From: Porites lobata
Taxonomy: Eukaryota; Cnidaria; Anthozoa; Scleractinia; Poritidae
Assembly: GCA_942486035.1 (NCBI GenBank)
Contig: CALNXK010000022.1
Coordinates: forward strand, 1,227,501 to 1,291,500
DNA length: 64,000 nt
Reading direction: 5' to 3'
Positions 10,057 through 23,077 of this stretch are shown piece after piece. Under the pieces are notes generated by a model. It was given only the letters and a program-made list of their open reading frames with translations, searched no databases and was not told the DNA's origin. Both the position numbers and the translations under genes were made by a program. Each line of letters starts with the position of its first letter. The stretch's first letter is position 1.

Positions 10057-13000
10057 ATGAGTAAGCTGAATTTGACTTTATACGAGTGTCTTCAGCAAGT
10101 TTCATTAGAAAAGTACCATGGCAAGTTTACTGCACGTGGTATTTTGGACGTTGATAGTTTGCTGTCGCTTACAATGCAAGATTATCCTGCCTTGGGTATT
10201 TCCTCAATGGCGGACCGACAGAACCTTTTCTACTTGATTCAGACGATAAAGACAATGCAGGTGTCCTCTTCCCAGAGAGGGCTGTTACATAATGGAACGA
10301 AGAATGAACGTTTGGTACCGATGGAGGGGCCAGCGGCGGAGAATAAGAAAGGTATAATATAAATATTGGAACAAACAAAATGCATGAGCAGAGGGGAGTT
10401 CCATTCCATTTAAAACCAGCACCCCACCTATCATTAAGGGATAAATATGATGTTCACCCTCACACTGAAAGAAGTAAAACCAAAGTGAAGGCCATGGCTG
10501 TCCATAAGATTTCAACTTGCCAGGTGTATGCAGTTAGTTGCTAGGAAATTGAACATCTAGGAAATTCTTTTGGCTCTATTTTCCCTTTTTTCCTGCGGAA
10601 GTCGTCGGGTTTTTGCATATAGCAGCTGGGGGAAATCCCCTGACCCCACTTTAGCTACAACTCTGGCAGACACCCCCTTCAGGCAAAAGTAGTTGTTTGT
10701 CCCAACTCAGTAACCTGTTCAGGATTACCTGTTTCTTCCTTTATGGCAGTGGAGGAGGTTGGGGGTGGTAGTGGCGGGGGGGTATTAAATGGGATGTCTC
10801 ATCGGGGAGGGTAGCTGAAACTGATTCAAATAATATTGCATTGAAAAGTTGCAATGCTACAAGATCTCCTTAGGGTAATTCCCTTGTTTTGCACTACCGC
10901 ACATAATATTGCAACTTCAAAGGTGGTGGTACCGTATTCGATTAACCACCCTGGGCGCTTATTGAATTTTTGGACCTTGAGAGTGGGCGCTTATTCGAGG
11001 TGAGCGCTTATTCAAGGCTGGGCGCTTGTTAAATTTTCACCATTTTCAGCAAGTGTAGTATGTTTATTTTGCAACAAAACAATAAACACTAATAACAAAA
11101 CGCGAAGAAGTAACAAAGCAAGGTTTCTGTAGTATATTCTGAAGAAAACTCCGTCCTCGGGGAAGTCTCTAATTAGAATTTATTCACTCAAGTGGGTGGG
11201 GTGGGGGTGAGCGCTTATTTGAGTCTGATTGGGAGGAGGGATTGGGATTGGGATTTGGCCTTTAGGATGGGCGCTTATTCTAGGTGGGTGCTAATTTGAG
11301 GTTGGGCGCTTATTCGAATAAATACGGTAATTTTCACTGGTTGTCTTTGGCTCGATTTCACCATCTCCCGGGTCCAGTCTTTGATAAAAAAAGAGGAAAC
11401 AAAGGCTCCTTTTCTAGTCCAAGTGCTTTTAATAGCGATATTGATAAATATATCCGGCTAAAATGGTGTTATCCTTCCCAATCCCTTCAGGCAAAATTAT
11501 CATTTGAAGCCAAAATTGTCCCTTTGTTGTCTTTTTGCAATGAAACAAGATTGGTGACTCCCCTGTTTTGTTTGTGTTTTTCACTCATTATGGCTACACA
11601 AAAAATAAATCTTAAGGGAAAAAAAACCTGGATAGCAGAAGTTGCATGTGTAAATTTTAAGATATGAATTATGTTAAACTCCACATTTAGGGCCACAGAG
11701 AAGTATGAAATAATGTTAAACTGTCTGTTTCTCTCCATTTTTTCAAGATCAGGTAATTTTAAGCCATTGTACTGAAACATTATGGCCCAGACAAACCAAC
11801 GGTTCTTAGGTTTTAGTAAAATTCATAGTTTTTGCTTTATGGTAAGATTTTTTGACAGGTGTTCAAGCTTTGAACATTTTTGCAAGCAACAAGGAAAAAA
11901 CACTCAGAATTCTGGGCACACAAGGCGAAAACAAGCACAGTGACCCCAACCTTTTATCGCAGTTTTTGAATGTCCTACATATGGCTGACAATTGTGCCAA
12001 GTTTGAAAAAAATCTGGATAGTACATCCTTTTCAAGGGAATTACCTTAATTCCAAATCTAAATTGTTCCTATTGTTTATAGCATGGTAACAGTATTTATT
12101 TATATAAATTATTTATATTTTAGACAAGAAGACAGGTGCAAAGAGACCACGAGAGGCTACAGAAAGAAGCCCAGTAGCCGTCAAGATAAAATCAAAAACA
12201 AAAGACAATTCTTGTGCAAGTTCTTCAAGGCCATCCACTATGTCAAGGTAAAAATGTTGTAAGTTAAGCTCTTTAAAACCAAATGGGAAGAATTTTGCAG
12301 TGGATGTTGCTTGTCCGACCATACTAATCCGATTTAATCATGTCTCAGATCAACAGAGTATGCTGCAGGATTTTACAACTATGGTGTTCCTAGTTATAAA
12401 CCCAAGCAATCACCAATCAAAAGAGTCCATTCAAGATCAGATTTGGGTCCATCAAGAATACAAGTGTGTGTTCGTAAGCGACCCCTAAGCAAAACTGAGT
12501 TGATGGGCAATGAGGAAGATGTAGTCATGGTGACTGATAAGAATACAGTTGTGCTTACAGCACCAAAACTTGCAGTGGACCTAACAAAGTATACTCAAAA
12601 GGTACAATGCCCTTCAGATAACAATGGAATGATTAAACTCTTTGCCAGTTTTATAAGCATGGGAACTGTTGCCTTAAGAAGTGAGCTAGGAAAGGCCTGG
12701 GGCAGTCTAAACACATCTGTATCCATGATAATTACCTAAACTACCTGACTTGATACTCCCTACAGCAGTAAACAGCCTCTTGGAAGGGGAGGGTGAGGAT
12801 TGAGAATCCACAAAGATTTGCTGATAGGAGTGATACAGTGTTCTTGAACAAATTTAGACTGAAACAGGGCCATTCAAATACCTCTGTCATGAACTGTATA
12901 GTATTGAGTGGAACCTACACCTTTGTTTACAAGTGTTGTAGGTCTTCTGTGTACAAGACATCCGTCTAAGCCATATTGAAATATCTAGATTATAATTGCT

Positions 13001-16000
13001 TGTGCTCTTGGTTGCAATATTGAAAATGGAATGTTGCTGGCAGACTTGTTGCTTGTTTTGATACTCTTAGTTACTTATAGTCACTTCTAGTTGACCAATC
13101 TTCCACATTTTAATTCCTGTTGTTCTTTGTTTTCTAGTATCAGTTTGTATTTGATGAGGCTTTTGATGAACATTGCAGCAACAAAGATGTTTTTCAAAGA
13201 ACTGCTCAGCCACTCATCAAGACAGTTTTTAACAGGTTTTTAATTTGACATTATTTTCAAGTACATCATAAATAAGAAAACAGTGTCACCTCCCATACTT
13301 GTAGAAGGCCCCTAACAAAAGAGTTACTCATGTCTGTATTGATGGCTAATCCTTTAAGTCCCCAAAGTGACCAAAATCAATTTTCTCTTGTTAATTTCAA
13401 TTCATTTAAACCAAGAGAAAAGGTTTTGAGAACTAACAAAATAATCACCAAAGAGAAAATGTTTTCATTGAAATTCAGTCTACTAGTTCTTTGTGGAAAT
13501 GTATGGAGATCAGTCTATAGAATTTCTATGTGGAGTTAGGGGCCTAAAGGATTAATATCTTACCAGCCCATTCCATTATTCGGCCTCTTTTTTTCCTCCT
13601 GCACTCACCTGATCTCTGAATTTCCTCTTCTACACAAACCTTGTTTACATTTTCCACCTTTGTTATTGTACATGTATCTCCAAGAGTACCTGCCTTACCT
13701 CCCTTCTTTCCACCTCCTTTCTAATGACTTAAAATACCTAATGTTCTTCTATCAGACTTCACCAACCTTGCTCCCTTCTTTATCCCACTTACATTCAGTG
13801 TTTAAATATGCTTTCCTTCTTCTCAGCCACAGGGTTCACACAGTCTTGAAAAGTCCTTGAAGTTTAGGGGAAGTCCTTGAAAAGTCAGTGAATTCTATTT
13901 TTCCTTGAAAAGTCCATAAATTTCTATGCAAATCCTTGAGACGTCCTTGAATTTTCTTTAACTTTGAATGTAGTGGCCTGGAAAGTGTTTTTTTGCTGCA
14001 TTTTGGTTGTCTGAGACAGAATATGAATCGTAGGTCAGAGAATTTAAAGGTTATTTACACAAAGTGGTCAATGTTTTATGTAATAATTAGCTATCAATTT
14101 AAGACAAGTGAACTGACAAATGTAGAGAAGTTGGTGAAGCAAACAATTCAAGCCTTAAAGCCTTATTAGAATAGACTGGGGATGTACGTTAGTAGGTGGT
14201 CCTTGAAAATCTAATGTGGTCCTTAAAAAGTCCTTGAAAAATGGTAGTAATTTTTTGTTTGAACCCTGACTACCATCTACCTACCTGACACCGCTCTCCT
14301 CTACCTCTCGTCGTACTTACTCCTAACAACTCCCTTTGGCTTTCAATCACTTTTTCTTCTTTCCTTCCTCCTGCCTTTAGTTAGTTACTACATTATTCCT
14401 TTAAGATTTACCTAGTGTAGTAGTGAACTTCTGGTGGTGATGCTGAGGTCACAGCAATCATGTCACCAAACTTTCTCACTGTTTTTCCAGTTTGTAACCA
14501 GCCCAAGATCAGGCATCATTAAAAATGTGAACATTTTTCTCTAATAAGTTTGGAGAACTTTTGTTCTCGCTACATTGTGCAACAGTGTTTATTAAAATGC
14601 CATCAGATATAACAACCAACCAAACTGACTTTCTTTCTCCTTTCCTTCCTTCCCTCTTTTCTTCACCCTTTTCCTTTAATCCCTAATTTAGCCATCCTGT
14701 TAATATTTCTTTATTAATATAATTCTTCTTTTTTATTTTTTGCTCTTTCTCTCCCTCCTAAATACATCACTTCCTACAACCCTTGTACATGTATTCTTTG
14801 TCCCTTGGCCAATAGATTTTGAATATCTAATTTCAGGGGTAAGGCTACTTGTTTTGCTTATGGCTGCACTGGAAGTGGAAAAACCTTCACCATGCTGGGA
14901 AATGAGGAAGTACAGGGAATCTACATCCTGGCAGCCAGTGAAATATTCACAAAATTGCATAATGAAACTCATGGCAAAGGATTGGGATTATGGATCAGTT
15001 TCTATGAAATTTATTGTGGACAGCTGTTTGACCTGTTAAATGGGAGAGCAAAGTATGTATGTTTTGGACACCCAGAAAAATATAATAAAGTTTACAGAGG
15101 TGACCGTAAGAAAATGATCACTGTAAAATTTGTGTCTGCTACAGTACATGGACATGTTTGGTTACATGGGAAGATTTCAATATTCAAGATCAACAAAAAC
15201 TGGATCAGATCAACCCTTGTAACCTCATGCCAACAGCAGCCTTTGTCATTCAGGGCCCCAGGTAGGTGAGGTAACCTGCTTTGGTGGGTAACCCACCTGT
15301 CCACATAATCTCTAATTTTAATTTGATCACGTTTACATGATAGGTGGGATGACCCGCTGCATGTTACCGCACCTATCTGGGGTCCCCCACCTCCATGTAA
15401 ACAGGCCCTTAGTTACTTACAGGGATTGATGTGATCCAGGTTTTGTTGACGCCTATGATTTTCTTAAGGTGGTTCACACAATAACAGCAAGAAAAATGCA
15501 AAAGCAAATTGCGAGCACCATGCTTGCTGACATACATGCACTGGCCTTTAAGCCAGTTTTTTGTGAACAAAGAAAATACATTTTTGCATGTTCAAACTGC
15601 CTCAATGTAAATGCAAACATTGGTGGCTGTTCAAAAATGGCAAATGTTCCCTTTTCAATATGCTTGCACTTGTACTTACATAAACAAGTCAAAAGACAGC
15701 CTTTCATAGCAGCCGTGTTACATGTTTTCTATATGTTTTGCAGGTTATTTGCAAGAGAAGATGCCAATCACCAAGTGTGCATAGCTGGATTGACTGAGCG
15801 GCATGTTCACAATGTAGAAGAATTGATGGAGGTATAATAATGATAACAATAATACAAACTCTATAACTGGATGCTTTTGAGCTTTTACTGAGCATATACT
15901 AACTTGAAAAGTGATCTCCAAGATCATAACAAATTTTAACACCTGTTTTAACAACTGACGAAGTTGTTTCTGTGCAGGTTATAGAATATGGTGGGGGAGT

Positions 16001-19000
16001 ACGAAGTACTGGAGCTACTGGTGTTAATTCTGACTCTTCAAGATCACATGCCATCTTACAACTGGATGTAAAAGTTATACGCAATGAGGAACATGTTGGA
16101 AGGTATATTTTATCATTGTTCTTCTTCTTCTTCTTCTTATAATAATTATTATTATTATTGGAGTCATGCTCTTTCCTCTTATGGGACCGAGTTCATTCCA
16201 TGAAAAGTCTCATTACTTGATGGATAGTGACCTCCTGAGTATGTGAGCAGTCACAAGGAGTACAATCTTCTGATGATCTGTTATTCTGATGTTTCCTGGG
16301 ATCTTTCTGATGTAGTTTTCAGTCCGCTCCTTGACAAGGCCGAGAGCACCAGAGACCACTGGGACAGTTGTTGTTTTAGTTTCCATGGTTTCTCGATTTC
16401 TATTTTGAGATCCTTGTACTTCGGAAGTTTTTCTACTGTTTTAAAGAGGTGTTTTTTTTCATATCAATGAGCAGCCAGGTCCTCTTCTCCTTGTCTTTTA
16501 CTACCTTGTCTGGCCTGTTTGCCTTGATCTCTTTGTCTGTCTGGACTGGCATGTCCCAGAGTATTGTCACTTTATTGGTAAATGGTCTTTTCTCTGTTCC
16601 AAAGAATTTTGAGTCCCACATACATTGCTGAAAGTTTATTTCCTTCTATACATGTTATTCTCACAGGTTTTCATTCATTGACTTGGCTGGATGTGAGCGT
16701 GCAGCTGATGTCACAGATACTGACAAGCAAACACGGGTGGAAGGAGCTGAAATTAACCAGAGTTTGTTAGCTGTATGTTAATAAGAACACATTCAATATT
16801 TAATTTATTTTTGAAAAAAATATTCTCCTCTATGCATTTGTTAATATACAAATTTCCCTGATATTTCGTTCTTTTTTCAAGTTAAAGGAATGCATCAGAG
16901 CACTGGATCTGGATTCAAAACACACGCCATTTCGTCAAAGTAAACTCACTCAGGTAGCTATTAAATAATTTAATATTCATTTTAACCTCACTAACAATAG
17001 TTGACATTAATTAGCAGAATATTATGCAGACAATATTCAGTTGCATCTAAATCAAGATTTAGAAAATGTTCACAATTGGCTGAGAGCAAACAAACTTACT
17101 CTAAATATGACTAAAACCGAATTTATGCTTATCGGATCTAGGCAGAGGCTAAGTACTCTCACAGAGTCCCCGACATTTACAATTAATGATTTTGAAGTTA
17201 GCCAGGTCACTACTGCAAAATCACTTGGAGTGACCATCGATGACAGACTTGATTGGAGTGGCCATATCGAGAAAGTAACAAAGAAAGTCGCTTCTGGTAT
17301 GGGGCCATAAAACGAATAAGGCACCTTGTCCCTCAGGCGACCTTACAACTAATATATCAAGCTTTAATACAGCCACACTTTGATTATTGCAACATTGTTT
17401 GGGGAAACTGTGGGATAACCTTACAGAATAAGGTTCAAAAGCTACAAAACAGGGCAGCCTCTGGAACAGTCTTCCTTGTAATTGGAAGCAGAGTCCCTTG
17501 GGCAATTTAAACGACTACTCAAAGAACTGTAAGGCACGGCATTCGTGGAAAGCAGCTTTTTTATTTAAATATTTTTATTATATTAGTATTAGGCATTTTT
17601 AAAGCTGACGAATTTTGTACCGTGGATAAATAAAGATTATCTATCTATCTATCTATCTATCTACTAATTGGGCGGAGTGATTTTTTTTATCTCAATGAAT
17701 GTAAAAATAGTTTTTCTTACAAATATAAAATTTCATTTTCACATGCTATAATCTTTTGTACTTTTCATCTCATTTTTTACACAGGTTCTGAAAGATTCCT
17801 TTATTGGAAACTGTCAGACTTGTATGATAGCCACTATATCACCCAATAAATCTTGCAGTGAGAACACCCTTAACACACTCAGATATGCTGACAGGTAAGC
17901 TCATATAAGTAGATACAGGATATAAGTAAATACAGGATATTTTTGGTAATCCTTTTTTGTGTCCCTTATATTTTTCAAAAACAAGTGCCGGAGGGAAGTT
18001 TTGTTTCAAAAAGATTTCCTTATAGTTGTAAATTTAGCTATGATTAATTTTTACAAGCCCCTGATCCGGAGGGTTTTTTTAACGGTTTGGGGGCTTATTA
18101 TACATGGAGGGGCTTATTTTCAGAATTTTACAGTAGTTAGGCTGTGTGCAAAAACATCCTACTCTAAAAAGGAATAAGAGAGCCAGCAGGGGAAGTTTGC
18201 ATGGAGGCCTTCACTGTTTTGAGTGAATGTACGGTCAGGGCTAGACCTGTTCAGACCACCTCCTCAGAACAGACACCTCTTTAAAACCACTTAATAATTG
18301 TATGCATTTTCCCACTTATTTGTTCATTCTTTTGTTTCCTCATCTTATCATGTCATTGATAACCTCCACCATTGCCCATCTCGTCAATATAAATCAGGCA
18401 TATTTTCCAGTTGCAAGTTTCTTTTACTGGAATTCTTAACGTAGAAACCTCTGAAATGATGGTGCCAGTTCTCTTATCATATTGGCCAAAATTCCCAGTC
18501 AAAAAACTTGTGGTTTGGTTTTGTGTGTTTTGACTAATTCACCTCATTGACACATACTGCAGAGTGAAAGAGTTGAAAAAAGGCATACCAGTCACCTCGC
18601 CATCAGCTCCTCGACCACTGACTGTACCTGCAACTATGCCTGAAAAAGACCAGCTGTTCTGTGAAGACAAGAACAAAGCTTTACCAGGAGTGGCCAGAAT
18701 TCAGGTATTCAAAAACATCCCAAGGTGCATTATTGAATAGTAGTGAAAGTTCCAGAATTGTTAATTTTTTCTACATATGGTTCTTTGTAATTTGTATAAA
18801 CAGCTGGGTAATTTGTTTTTCATTTATTATATTTTAACCATTCCATGGCTTCAACTCCCATGAGGCAAGAGCTGGTACAAAATATTATGTTTGTGTAAAG
18901 TGTAGTTATTCATTTTGTTATTTTCAAAGTGTTATCCCAAGAGATCATGAAAGAATAGCAAAAATCTCAAATGTCATCAGAATATTCAAATGATCATTAC

Positions 19001-21868
19001 TTTGATGTTTATCTTCATGTGAATTTACTGGCCATGCATAATGGAGCAAATAAATGATGTTTGTTTCTGTGTTGGTCATATTTTAGGTTAATAGTATTTT
19101 GGAACATCCCCAAGGCCCTCTAAGGAAGCTCAGGACTGGTAACAATGGAACTAATAAAACATTAAGACTTAACACTTCATCTTCAAACACAATATTGTCA
19201 CCTAGAGGTCAAGACTCTACTGCAGTAAACAATATACCAGTTAGTTCACCTGGAAGCATTCTTGGTAGTAATACTAAAAAGGGATTGAAAGTGCCGGTAC
19301 ATACATCTAGACCTCAAACTTCACCAGATGTAATTACTGCAAAAACTCTGGCAAGCAGGATGCAGAGCAAAACAAGGGCATCAAAACAAAAGACCAGTGA
19401 TAATCGTACAAAATCTAACAGATTGACTGAAACTTTGAAAGAAAAATGTGAAGAAATGCCACAAGAGGTTCAGGCAACTTGTGAAGAGAGTGATAAGAGT
19501 TCAGATGTTTTATTTGTATCAGCATCTAGATTAGGCAGTTATAATCATTTGCCAGAAGTGGTTCAGCGAGACAACTCTACTGAAGAACTTTTTAAAGAGC
19601 ATCAAAATACTCAAAAGCCGTCCTATGCAGACAAGCAATTAAATGAATCTTCACCACCATCAAGAAACAATCGTTATGGTAATGGCATCAAAACTAGACT
19701 TTCAAAGCTGTTTAGTAAAGGGAACACTTGTATGGAAGAGCCCAAAGTTGTTGAACCTCAAACAACTAGGAATGAACTCAAAGCTCCTCATTTGATTCCA
19801 ACACCCAGTGGAATTCACAAGCCCACCAGGTTCTGATTTTGTACTGTACAGTAACAGACTTAGCTCCTGTGCTTTAAATTGTTAGGTAGATGTGAATGAC
19901 TTGTGTCAAGGCAATAGATATTACCATTCATAGCAAATTCTTCTTCGTTTTCATTGGCCTAGAGCCCACCTACTGTGTTTGGGTACAAGTAATATTCTGT
20001 TCATGTGTAAATGAAACCACGCTTTTCTCCTTCTTGTGATCGCTCTTGCATGAAAATGGCAGATCGCTTCGCTGACCAAAAAACAAACTTGGTGATCAAA
20101 TAATAAAACAATTATTGACCTCAGTTATCACAAAATATCGTGATTTATCAGGGTCTCGCAGATCAATCATTTGCCTCAGCCTTTGACTTCTGCAAATAAT
20201 ATTTATTGATCTGCTCGCCACTGACAAATCACGATATATTGCTCAACCTGGTCCAATAATTGTTCATTATCTGCACCATGCTAAGTTTGCCCATTACAAA
20301 TCCTGGAGAATTTTCATTAGGATACAATCTGTTGTCCTGATTTTGAAATAAAGGGTGCAGGTTAGCATGAACTGTTTGACCAAGTTTGGAAATAGGCTCT
20401 TGCCTATCTATAGCACTGTTTGATATAAAATAATAAGCAAAAAAGGCATTGAAATTGAAGTGACTATGGTAAATGGTTACAGTCAAAGCCCGTTAATACA
20501 GACACTAAGGGGGCCATAGAAAGTGTCCATATTAACAGGGTGTCCGTATTAAGAGGGTTGAATTTAAAGAAAATATAATGGCTTTCTTTCCCCAAAGACA
20601 AACCAAACTGTCTGTTATAATGAGGTGTCCGTATTAAGTGGGTGTCTGTAAAGCAGGATTTGACTGTACTTAATTATTATCATCTCCTCTTATTTCAACA
20701 AACTAGTTATTTATTCTTGAGCAGTTTTTGCAAATGTATCAGTAGCTTGCATGGTAGAGATTATAAAATTTTTTTTTTTGCTAATGTTTATCATACCTGC
20801 CTTAAACTGCACAGCAAGTTGGTTTTAGAAAACATTTCCGGTTAAGAAAATCTGTTGTTCTTTTGGAATTTGCATAACCTGGTTGAAGCTGGTTTTGCAC
20901 CCAAAGTACACAGCTGCATTTGTTTATTATGTAATTGAAAATAACGTAGTTAGGTCCTCTACAGCCTAATTATTGTAACACAACTGAAGGTTTTTTCAGA
21001 GTGACTGGTCATCTGATACCGTATCTAATTTTTTTTTTTATGCAGGGAAGTGGTTCATATGTCCTTGGATTTTGGTGAACAGGACAAATCCCATCTGAGT
21101 CTTTCTCAAGAGGAGTTAGTGGCATCACACCACACACAGCTTGCTATGGTAACAGGGCTTTGTCAGGAGGAAATGGTGCTTTTAAAACAAATTAACGGTG
21201 GACAGAAGGTAGATGAATTATTTTTAGATGAAAATCTAATCAGCAAAGTATTGTCATTATTTTTTAATGTTTGCAATGATCTCAAGTTCGAGGAGGACTC
21301 AGAAAATCTCTGATCACATTGCACCTTTGTTGTTACGGAAAGATGAAAATTACTCTCTCACTTGTAAAACTCACTTATAGTTTTCATGCTGATGTTCTTC
21401 CCAGTTTAAAAAATACCTTGTAGGTTATTGATTTTTAGAACTTGCCTACTAGAACACCGGTCATTCAGTGGTTAAATCAGGATTTCTGCATTATACAGTC
21501 AAACTCGCTTTAAAGACACCTGCTTAATAAGGACACCTCATTATTACGGACAGTTTACTTTGCCCCCGGGGATTGAAAGCCCTTGCAATTTCTCTAAATT
21601 CAACTGGCTTAATACGGACTCTTTCTATGGCATTCTCAGTGTCCATATTAACAAGGTTTGACTGTATGTTATTAATAGATGTTCCACTAGGTTTTTTTGG
21701 TTGGGTAGCCACTTATTTAAGTGCATCGAATGTCAACTAATTTTTTTTATATTTAACATTACACAGGATTTTAGAGACTACATCCTGCAGTTGAACGACA
21801 TCCTTACAAGGAAGGCAGCTTGTATTGCATCTTTACAAGAAAAGCTTTCTAAATTTCCCTCACAATGA
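10057..21868 (+). CDS. KIF24: Kinesin-like protein KIF24
   Basis: Exons: 10057-10351, 11859-12020 (probable), 12124-12247, 12349-12601, 13138-13235, 14837-15052, 15744-15831, 15978-16102, 16667-16772, 16882-16953, 17785-17894, 18563-18704, 19087-19829, 21046-21208, 21767-21868. Phases match throughout, giving 932 aa (878 without exon 2). Start is the ATG at 10057; the codon before it is GTG. Residues 1-70 are a SAM-like domain (LYECLQQVSLEKYHGKF) matching the KIF24 N-terminus. The motor starts near 190: P-loop GCTGSGKT (320-327), switch I NSDSSRSH (429-436), switch II DLAGCE (459-464), neck RVKELKKG (about 550). A 250-residue Ser/Lys-rich tail and a C-terminal helix (DFRDYILQLNDILTRKA) follow. 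Known: kinesin-13 family KIF24 depolymerises centriolar microtubules with CP110 and restrains ciliogenesis. Odd: DLAGCE replaces the usual DLAGSE. Confidence 0.93.
10929..11331. mobile_element. MITE with TACCGTATT ends, KIF24 intron 1
   Basis: Left end TACCGTATTCGATTAACCAC, right end TTCGAATAAATACGGTA. Many GGGCGCTTATTC motifs occur in both arms. Related GGGGCTTATT motifs occur at 18055-18140 in a later KIF24 intron. The inside is non-coding. Confidence 0.65.
13830..14268. mobile_element. hAT-like MITE remnant with CAGGGTTC ends, KIF24 intron
   Basis: Left end CAGGGTTCACACAG, right end TGTTTGAACCCTG. Both arms are built from repeated AAAAGTCCTTGAA motifs in direct and related forms. The flanking 8-mers do not match, so the insertion is old or an end is misjudged. 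Confidence 0.6.
15246..15411. mobile_element. MITE fragment ending CCATGTAAACAGGCCCTTA
   Basis: Its right end, GGGGTCCCCCACCTCCATGT followed by AAACAGGCCCTTA, matches the right end of the foldback element at 30052-30190. The left end carries CAGGGCCCCAGGTAGG. It lies in the KIF24 intron after exon 6. Confidence 0.55.
16180..16640 (-). mobile_element. Decayed retrotransposon C-terminal region, KIF24 intron
   Basis: On the minus strand, pieces in shifting frames read ILWDMPVQTDKEIKANRPD, LLIDM, KLPKYKDLKIEIEKPW and TVPVVSGALGLVKERTENYI, ending AHILRRSLSIK then a stop near 16212. These match the conserved C-terminal stretch (WD-P-TD--I-ANRPD ... KYKDL-IE-------T-PVVVGALG) found in retrotransposon proteins of cnidarian and other animal genomes. 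Frameshifts show it is dead. Family assignment within retroelements is uncertain. Confidence 0.7.
17013..17665 (+). mobile_element. 5'-truncated CR1/L2-like LINE fragment, KIF24 intron
   Basis: Starts in the reverse transcriptase at EYYADNIQLHLNQDLENVHN (the catalytic F/YADD motif is mutated to YADN), then WLRANKLTLNMTKTEFMLIG and SLGVTIDDRLDWSGHIEKV. After a frameshift near 17305 it continues IKRIRHLVPQATLQLIYQAL and PHFDYCNIVWGN. It ends at AATAAAGATTATC plus an (ATCT)n tail (17636-17665), the microsatellite 3' end usual for CR1/L2-type LINEs. It is inactive. Confidence 0.8.
20108..20266. mobile_element. Foldback MITE in KIF24 intron
   Basis: Left arm CAATTATTGACC with ATATCGTGATTTATCAG, right arm CTGACAAATCACGATATAT with GTCCAATAATTG. 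Between them ATTTATTGATCTGC mirrors GCAGATCAATCAT. Non-coding. Confidence 0.6.
20480..20666. mobile_element. Pogo/Tigger-like MITE, copy 1
   Basis: Left end CAGTCAAAGCCCGTTAATAC, right end AAGCAGGATTTGACTG, with TA on both outer sides (20478-20479 and 20667-20668). Inside are AATACGGACAC/GTGTCCGTATTAA motifs in both orientations. CAGTCAAACC ends plus a TA target are typical of pogo/Tigger-type Tc1-mariner elements. Confidence 0.8.
21496..21664. mobile_element. Pogo/Tigger-like MITE, copy 2
   Basis: Left end CAGTCAAACTCGCTTTAAAG, right end ACAAGGTTTGACTG, TA on both sides (21494-21495, 21665-21666). Shares TTTCTATGG..ATTCTCAGTGTCC with the complement of copy 1. Confidence 0.8.
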
Positions 21869-22059
21869 CTCTACAGGAAGTTGGTCAATAAGAAGCAAGA
21901 TTTCTTTAGTATTTAAATTTTTAAACAAAATGTTCTTTTTTATGGTTTGAGTTTTTCCTGGTGTCACTATTTTTTTAAAATTTGTACTGTATAGCAAAGA
22001 AAAACCAAAGTCATGTTTGATTAAAACTATACTTTTAAGATGTTCAGAATAATAGTGTA

Positions 22060-22245
22060 CAGTGATACCTCGATATAACGAAGGTCCAAACAAGGGACTT
22101 GCTAAATAATATTTGCTATAATGAGGTTTTGTTATATCGAGGTTCTTTTTCATATAATTTATTTTACTGTCACTGGAGCATAGAGTATTATTCGTTCTTC
22201 TGAGGACTTTGTTATATAGAAACTCATTGTATCAAGGTTCCACTG
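22060..22245. mobile_element. Pogo-like MITE of a second family, near KIF24 3' end
   Basis: Left end CAGTGATACCTCGATATAAC, right end GTATCAAGGTTCCACTG, TA on both sides. The middle has GTTATATCGAGGTTC, an inverted copy of the end. It lies just past the KIF24 stop, so it may be in the 3'UTR. Confidence 0.7.
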
Positions 22246-22399
22246 TAAACGCAAACAGGATAATATCCAAACCATGCAGTTGTAATAATAAATTGGTGTG
22301 TGGGTGTAATAAATTTGGAACTCTGTTAATACCCATCTCCCCAAAGTGGCCACCTCTCTTCTACAGCCTTGAACTGTTGACCCAAATCCCATCTAAATA

Positions 22400-23077
22400 A
22401 TTAATTTGTTTAAACCTCATCACAATCTTTCCACACCGAACAATGCCTCTGAAAATGAGTCAAAGTGGACATAAGTGGTTTGCCCAAGCCTAGAAGGTGT
22501 AAACAAGAAGCATGTATCACATTATTATTTGAAAGAGAAAACTAAAATGGAATTCCATGTGCTATGAGCCCTGCAATGTTTTTGAGGAAGCAACCAAATA
22601 ATTATTCAAAACATCTTGTCATATCACCTACATGTAAAGAAGTCTAGTTAAGATGTTTTAAGAAAATGGTTCAGGGAGCAGTAGGGATCATTGTAAAAAT
22701 ATTTATTGTTTGTTTATTATTTATTTATTATTTACCATGTACCTAAGTCCAGATTCAAAACTGCCTGTATCATCAAGCAATCCTTTTTCTGATGATGATA
22801 TGGTGTAACAAAAGAAACATTGACAGATTCTGTTTTTTGGAAATGGGATCATTGGTGGGATGTGCCCCAACCACAGTAAAACTGCTCTCTCACTTGGCAA
22901 AATGTGCATTAAAGTTTAGCTGAATAATAAGGCTTGCTTGCTTGTTCAGTGACTTCACACACTGATAAAGCTGCATTTATGATGCTGAATGGCTTCCCTT
23001 GAAAGGGCAGTTTGTAAAGTTAAAATTATTTTGAATTATTAAACGTAAATGCACCAATAAATATTAGTGGATTCAGC
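22400..23077. other. KIF24-NUDT2 spacer, nothing recognised
   Basis: AT-rich sequence with no convincing ORF, RNA gene or repeat that I can name. The KIF24 poly(A) site must lie in or before it. Confidence 0.5.
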
